From contig SCMT01000004.1 of assembly GCA_005502915.1 (NCBI GenBank), positions 62,001 through 126,000 of the forward strand: a DNA stretch of 64,000 bases, read 5' to 3'. The notes beneath the pieces are model-generated. The model did not search any database and was not told the DNA's origin. It saw nothing but the letters and a program-made list of their open reading frames with translations. Position numbers and translations under genes: made by a program. Of this stretch, positions 62,165 to 64,000 are shown piece by piece; the first letter of the stretch is position 1, and the number at the start of each line of letters is the position of its first letter. The stretch is from Lysobacteraceae bacterium 2PB. GTDB lineage: Bacteria > Pseudomonadota > Gammaproteobacteria > Xanthomonadales > Xanthomonadaceae.

Positions 62165-62953
62165 TCAGCCTCCCGCGGCCCCGCCGTGCGGCTTCTTCGC
62201 TGCCTCGACGGTCGGCCACGGATCGAGTGCGACATAGCCGAGAATCCGCCCATCTGCACGATCCACGAGCACGCTGGCGCTGCCGCGGGTCGATTGCAGT
62301 GGCAGCAGGGCGGGGTCCCGTGCGTCTCGATGCCGTTCGAAGGCGTTCCGCCACGCCGTCCGTTCGGCGGGTGCGGCCGCGGAGAGCACGTCACGCACCG
62401 GCAGCGCTTTCTTCGCGGGTTCGCCATTGGCGGCGGGATAAGGGACGTATTTCGATGGGTCGTACTGGATTTCCAGTCCGGTCATCGCTGCGATCATGGC
62501 TTCGAAGCGCGCCTTTGGATCGTCGGGCAGCGGTGCGGACACCACTTCAGGGCCGAACCATGGGGCGTGACGGTATTCAGCGGGCGCCTTCGCGGCGCTC
62601 GGCGGATCGATTTCGTTCGCGAAGACCAGGTGGAAGCGGTCGCTCGTGCCGACGATATAGGCAGGTCGCGATTCCCAGACGGTATGGAGACCGAACCCCA
62701 GGGCCGCGACCTGCGCGACGGCGATGAAGGCCAGGTCGAACTTCAGCCCCTTCTTGCCGTGCCGGTAGATGAGCAGCGTCAGCAGCGGGCCCAGGACGAG
62801 GTCCACGCCGGCCAGCACGGAAAGCAGGGGACCCGCTTTCGCCATCCCGAACAAGGCCGGTGGGTACCAGCGCCAGAGCACGAGCGCGAAGATGGTGGCC
62901 AGGACGACGAAACTGATGGCGAAATGGATTGCAGAGGCTTTCCAGCGAGTCAT
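62165..62953 (-). CDS. TfpX/TfpZ-family type IV pilin accessory protein
   Basis: This 262-residue inner-membrane protein has an N-terminal block of about three TM helices (about 8-30, 40-60 and 72-95) with VDLVLGPLLTLLIYRHGKKG and DLAFIAVAQVAALGFG. A periplasmic domain of about 160 residues follows, ending in a Pro/Gly tail. The pattern (N-terminal TM block and GxxLxxx-VxVxxDxxLGPxLT-like motif) fits the TfpZ family. TfpZ helps pilin of a given allele type assemble or interact with pilus machinery in Pseudomonas. It is next to pilR and near the pilins, which supports this role. Confidence 0.82.
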   Translation of the reverse strand: MTRWKASAIHFAISFVVLATIFALVLWRWYPPALFGMAKAGPLLSVLAGVDLVLGPLLTLLIYRHGKKGLKFDLAFIAVAQVAALGFGLHTVWESRPAYIVGTSDRFHLVFANEIDPPSAAKAPAEYRHAPWFGPEVVSAPLPDDPKARFEAMIAAMTGLEIQYDPSKYVPYPAANGEPAKKALPVRDVLSAAAPAERTAWRNAFERHRDARDPALLPLQSTRGSASVLVDRADGRILGYVALDPWPTVEAAKKPHGGAAGG

Positions 62954-63041
62954 GGCGGCAAGAGGCGATGGAAGGACTGCGCGTGATTATGCGCAGCCCC
63001 GTGCCGACGACAAGCCGGCACACGCCTGGCCCGGGCCCGGA

Positions 63042-64000
63042 TTACTCGATGCCCAGTTTCTTCAGCTTGTAGCGCAGGGCGCGGAAGGTGATGCCCAGCG
63101 CGGCGGCGGTCTTGGTCTTGTTGTAGCGGTGTTCCTGCAGCGCCTGCTGGATCGCGTTGCGCTCGATCTCCTCGATGAAGGAGGGCAGGGCGGCGGTGCC
63201 GGTGTCGCGGGGCGGGACGCCCGGCACGACGGGCGCGGCCGGAGGCGGCGCGGACGTCGGCTGCGGTGCGACGGAGGCGGAAGGCGCGGCGGCGGTAGCT
63301 GCCACCGGGGGCGCGGCGTGGGGCAGGCGCAGGTCCTGGGCGTCGATGGTGTCGCCGTCGGCCATGGCCAGGGCGCGTTCGAGGATGTTCTCCAGCTCGC
63401 GCACGTTGCCCGGGAACGGATAGACCTCCAGCGCCGCCTGCGCTTCGCGCGAGAGGCTGGGCGCGCGGCGCTTCATCGCGTAGGCGAGGCGCTTGAGGAT
63501 GGCGTCCGACAGCAGCGGCAGGTCGCCGGTGCGTTCGCGCAGCGGCGGCACGTCCAGCTCGATCACGTTGATGCGGTAGAACAGGTCGTGGCGGAACTTG
63601 CCTTCGGCGACCAGCACGTCGAGATCCTTGTGCGTGGCGGAGAGGATGCGCACGTCGACCGCGGCTTCGGTGTTCGCGCCGACCGGGCGCACGGTCTTTT
63701 CCTGGATCGCGCGGAGCAGCTTGACCTGCATCGACAGCGGCAGCTCGGCCACCTCGTCGAGGAACAGCGTGCCGCCGTCGGCGACCTGGAACAGGCCGAG
63801 CTTGTCGGTGTGCGCGCCGGTGAAGCTGCCCTTCTTGTGGCCGAAGAACTCGCTTTCCATGAGTTCGGACGGGATCGCGCCGCAGTTGACCGGGATGAAC
63901 GGCCCGGCCGCGCGCGAGCCCTGGGCGTGGATGGTGCGGGCGACGAGTTCCTTGCCGGTACCCGATTCGCCGCTGATGTGCACCGGCGCCTGGCTGCGCG
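63042..64000 (-). CDS. pilR: PilR-like sigma-54-dependent response regulator (partial)
   Basis: The gene runs off the right edge; 319 codons are visible and the receiver domain is outside. Visible parts are the AAA+ domain from Walker A GESGTGKE, the sigma-54-contacting loop (GSFTGA), Walker [14 protein letters not shown], and sensor motif [11 protein letters not shown]. An Ala/Pro linker follows, then a Fis-type helix-turn-helix ([20 protein letters not shown]). PilR activates pilA with sigma-54, matching the promoter at 58770. A PilS kinase would be expected beyond the edge. Confidence 0.92.
   Translation of the reverse strand, partial: RSQAPVHISGESGTGKELVARTIHAQGSRAAGPFIPVNCGAIPSELMESEFFGHKKGSFTGAHTDKLGLFQVADGGTLFLDEVAELPLSMQVKLLRAIQEKTVRPVGANTEAAVDVRILSATHKDLDVLVAEGKFRHDLFYRINVIELDVPPLRERTGDLPLLSDAILKRLAYAMKRRAPSLSREAQAALEVYPFPGNVRELENILERALAMADGDTIDAQDLRLPHAAPPVAATAAAPSASVAPQPTSAPPPAAPVVPGVPPRDTGTAALPSFIEEIERNAIQQALQEHRYNKTKTAAALGITFRALRYKLKKLGIE

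Overview
The window is a 64 kb chromosomal segment of a GC-rich gammaproteobacterium, most likely a member of the Lysobacteraceae (Xanthomonadaceae) such as Lysobacter, Luteimonas or a relative. This placement is inferred from gene content and order: the coxB-ctaD-ctaG-coxC/surf1-ctaA-ctaB block, a TfpZ-type pilin accessory gene beside pilA and pilR, a DUF6491-like secreted protein, a PhoPQ pair, and REP elements with a GTAG head like those of Stenotrophomonas. No rRNA is present. There is one tRNA, tRNA-Thr(TGT), at 17754-17829 on the minus strand.

Region by region: 1-2000 is a decayed M20 peptidase followed by two small secreted proteins of unknown function. 2.1-8.5 kb holds a class I fructose-bisphosphate aldolase, a membrane protein and a two-gene RND efflux operon. 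8.5-16.8 kb is a mixed block: macro-domain deacetylase, a bL12-like membrane protein, a TrmH/RlmB-type methyltransferase, a solitary RebB-like R-body protein, an M28 peptidase, MscL, an FAH-family hydrolase, a Rieske protein and a duplicated DUF6491-like protein. 16.8-24.2 kb holds arginase, tRNA-Thr, a compact minus-strand operon (plsY-birA-coaX-SPOR protein), a fused FakA/FakB-like fatty acid kinase and MtfA. 24.2-36.0 kb holds PhoQ/PhoP, a PepSY-like protein, DusA with a CtlX-like hydrolase, a prolyl-4-hydroxylase-like oxygenase, Tex and PutA. 36.2-44.5 kb is a complete aa3-type cytochrome c oxidase and heme A assembly locus. 44.6-45.9 kb is a secreted amidohydrolase.

46.2-53.0 kb is the accessory region. 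A large secreted RHS protein has an AT-rich, cysteine-rich C-terminal tail that I do not recognise. A small AT-rich gene with the properties of an immunity gene starts two bases after it. Then come degenerate GC-rich repeats, an IS256-family remnant, and a tandemly duplicated REPIN/RAYT unit in which one RAYT copy is truncated and one intact. 53.0-64.0 kb is a type IV pilus locus: coaE, pilD, pilC, pilB, two tandem major-type pilins with a sigma-54-like promoter, a 1007-residue membrane/spermidine-synthase-like fusion, a TfpZ-type pilin accessory gene, and the 5'-truncated (by the window edge) pilR. PilR is a sigma-54 activator and probably drives the pilA promoter.

The strongest candidates for something undescribed are the RHS tail with its partner gene (50604-51427), the SpeE-like membrane fusion inserted between pilA and pilR, and the solitary RebB-like gene. 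Two near-perfect long inverted repeats (20857-20939 and 32638-32733) share arms and are a dispersed intergenic repeat family.
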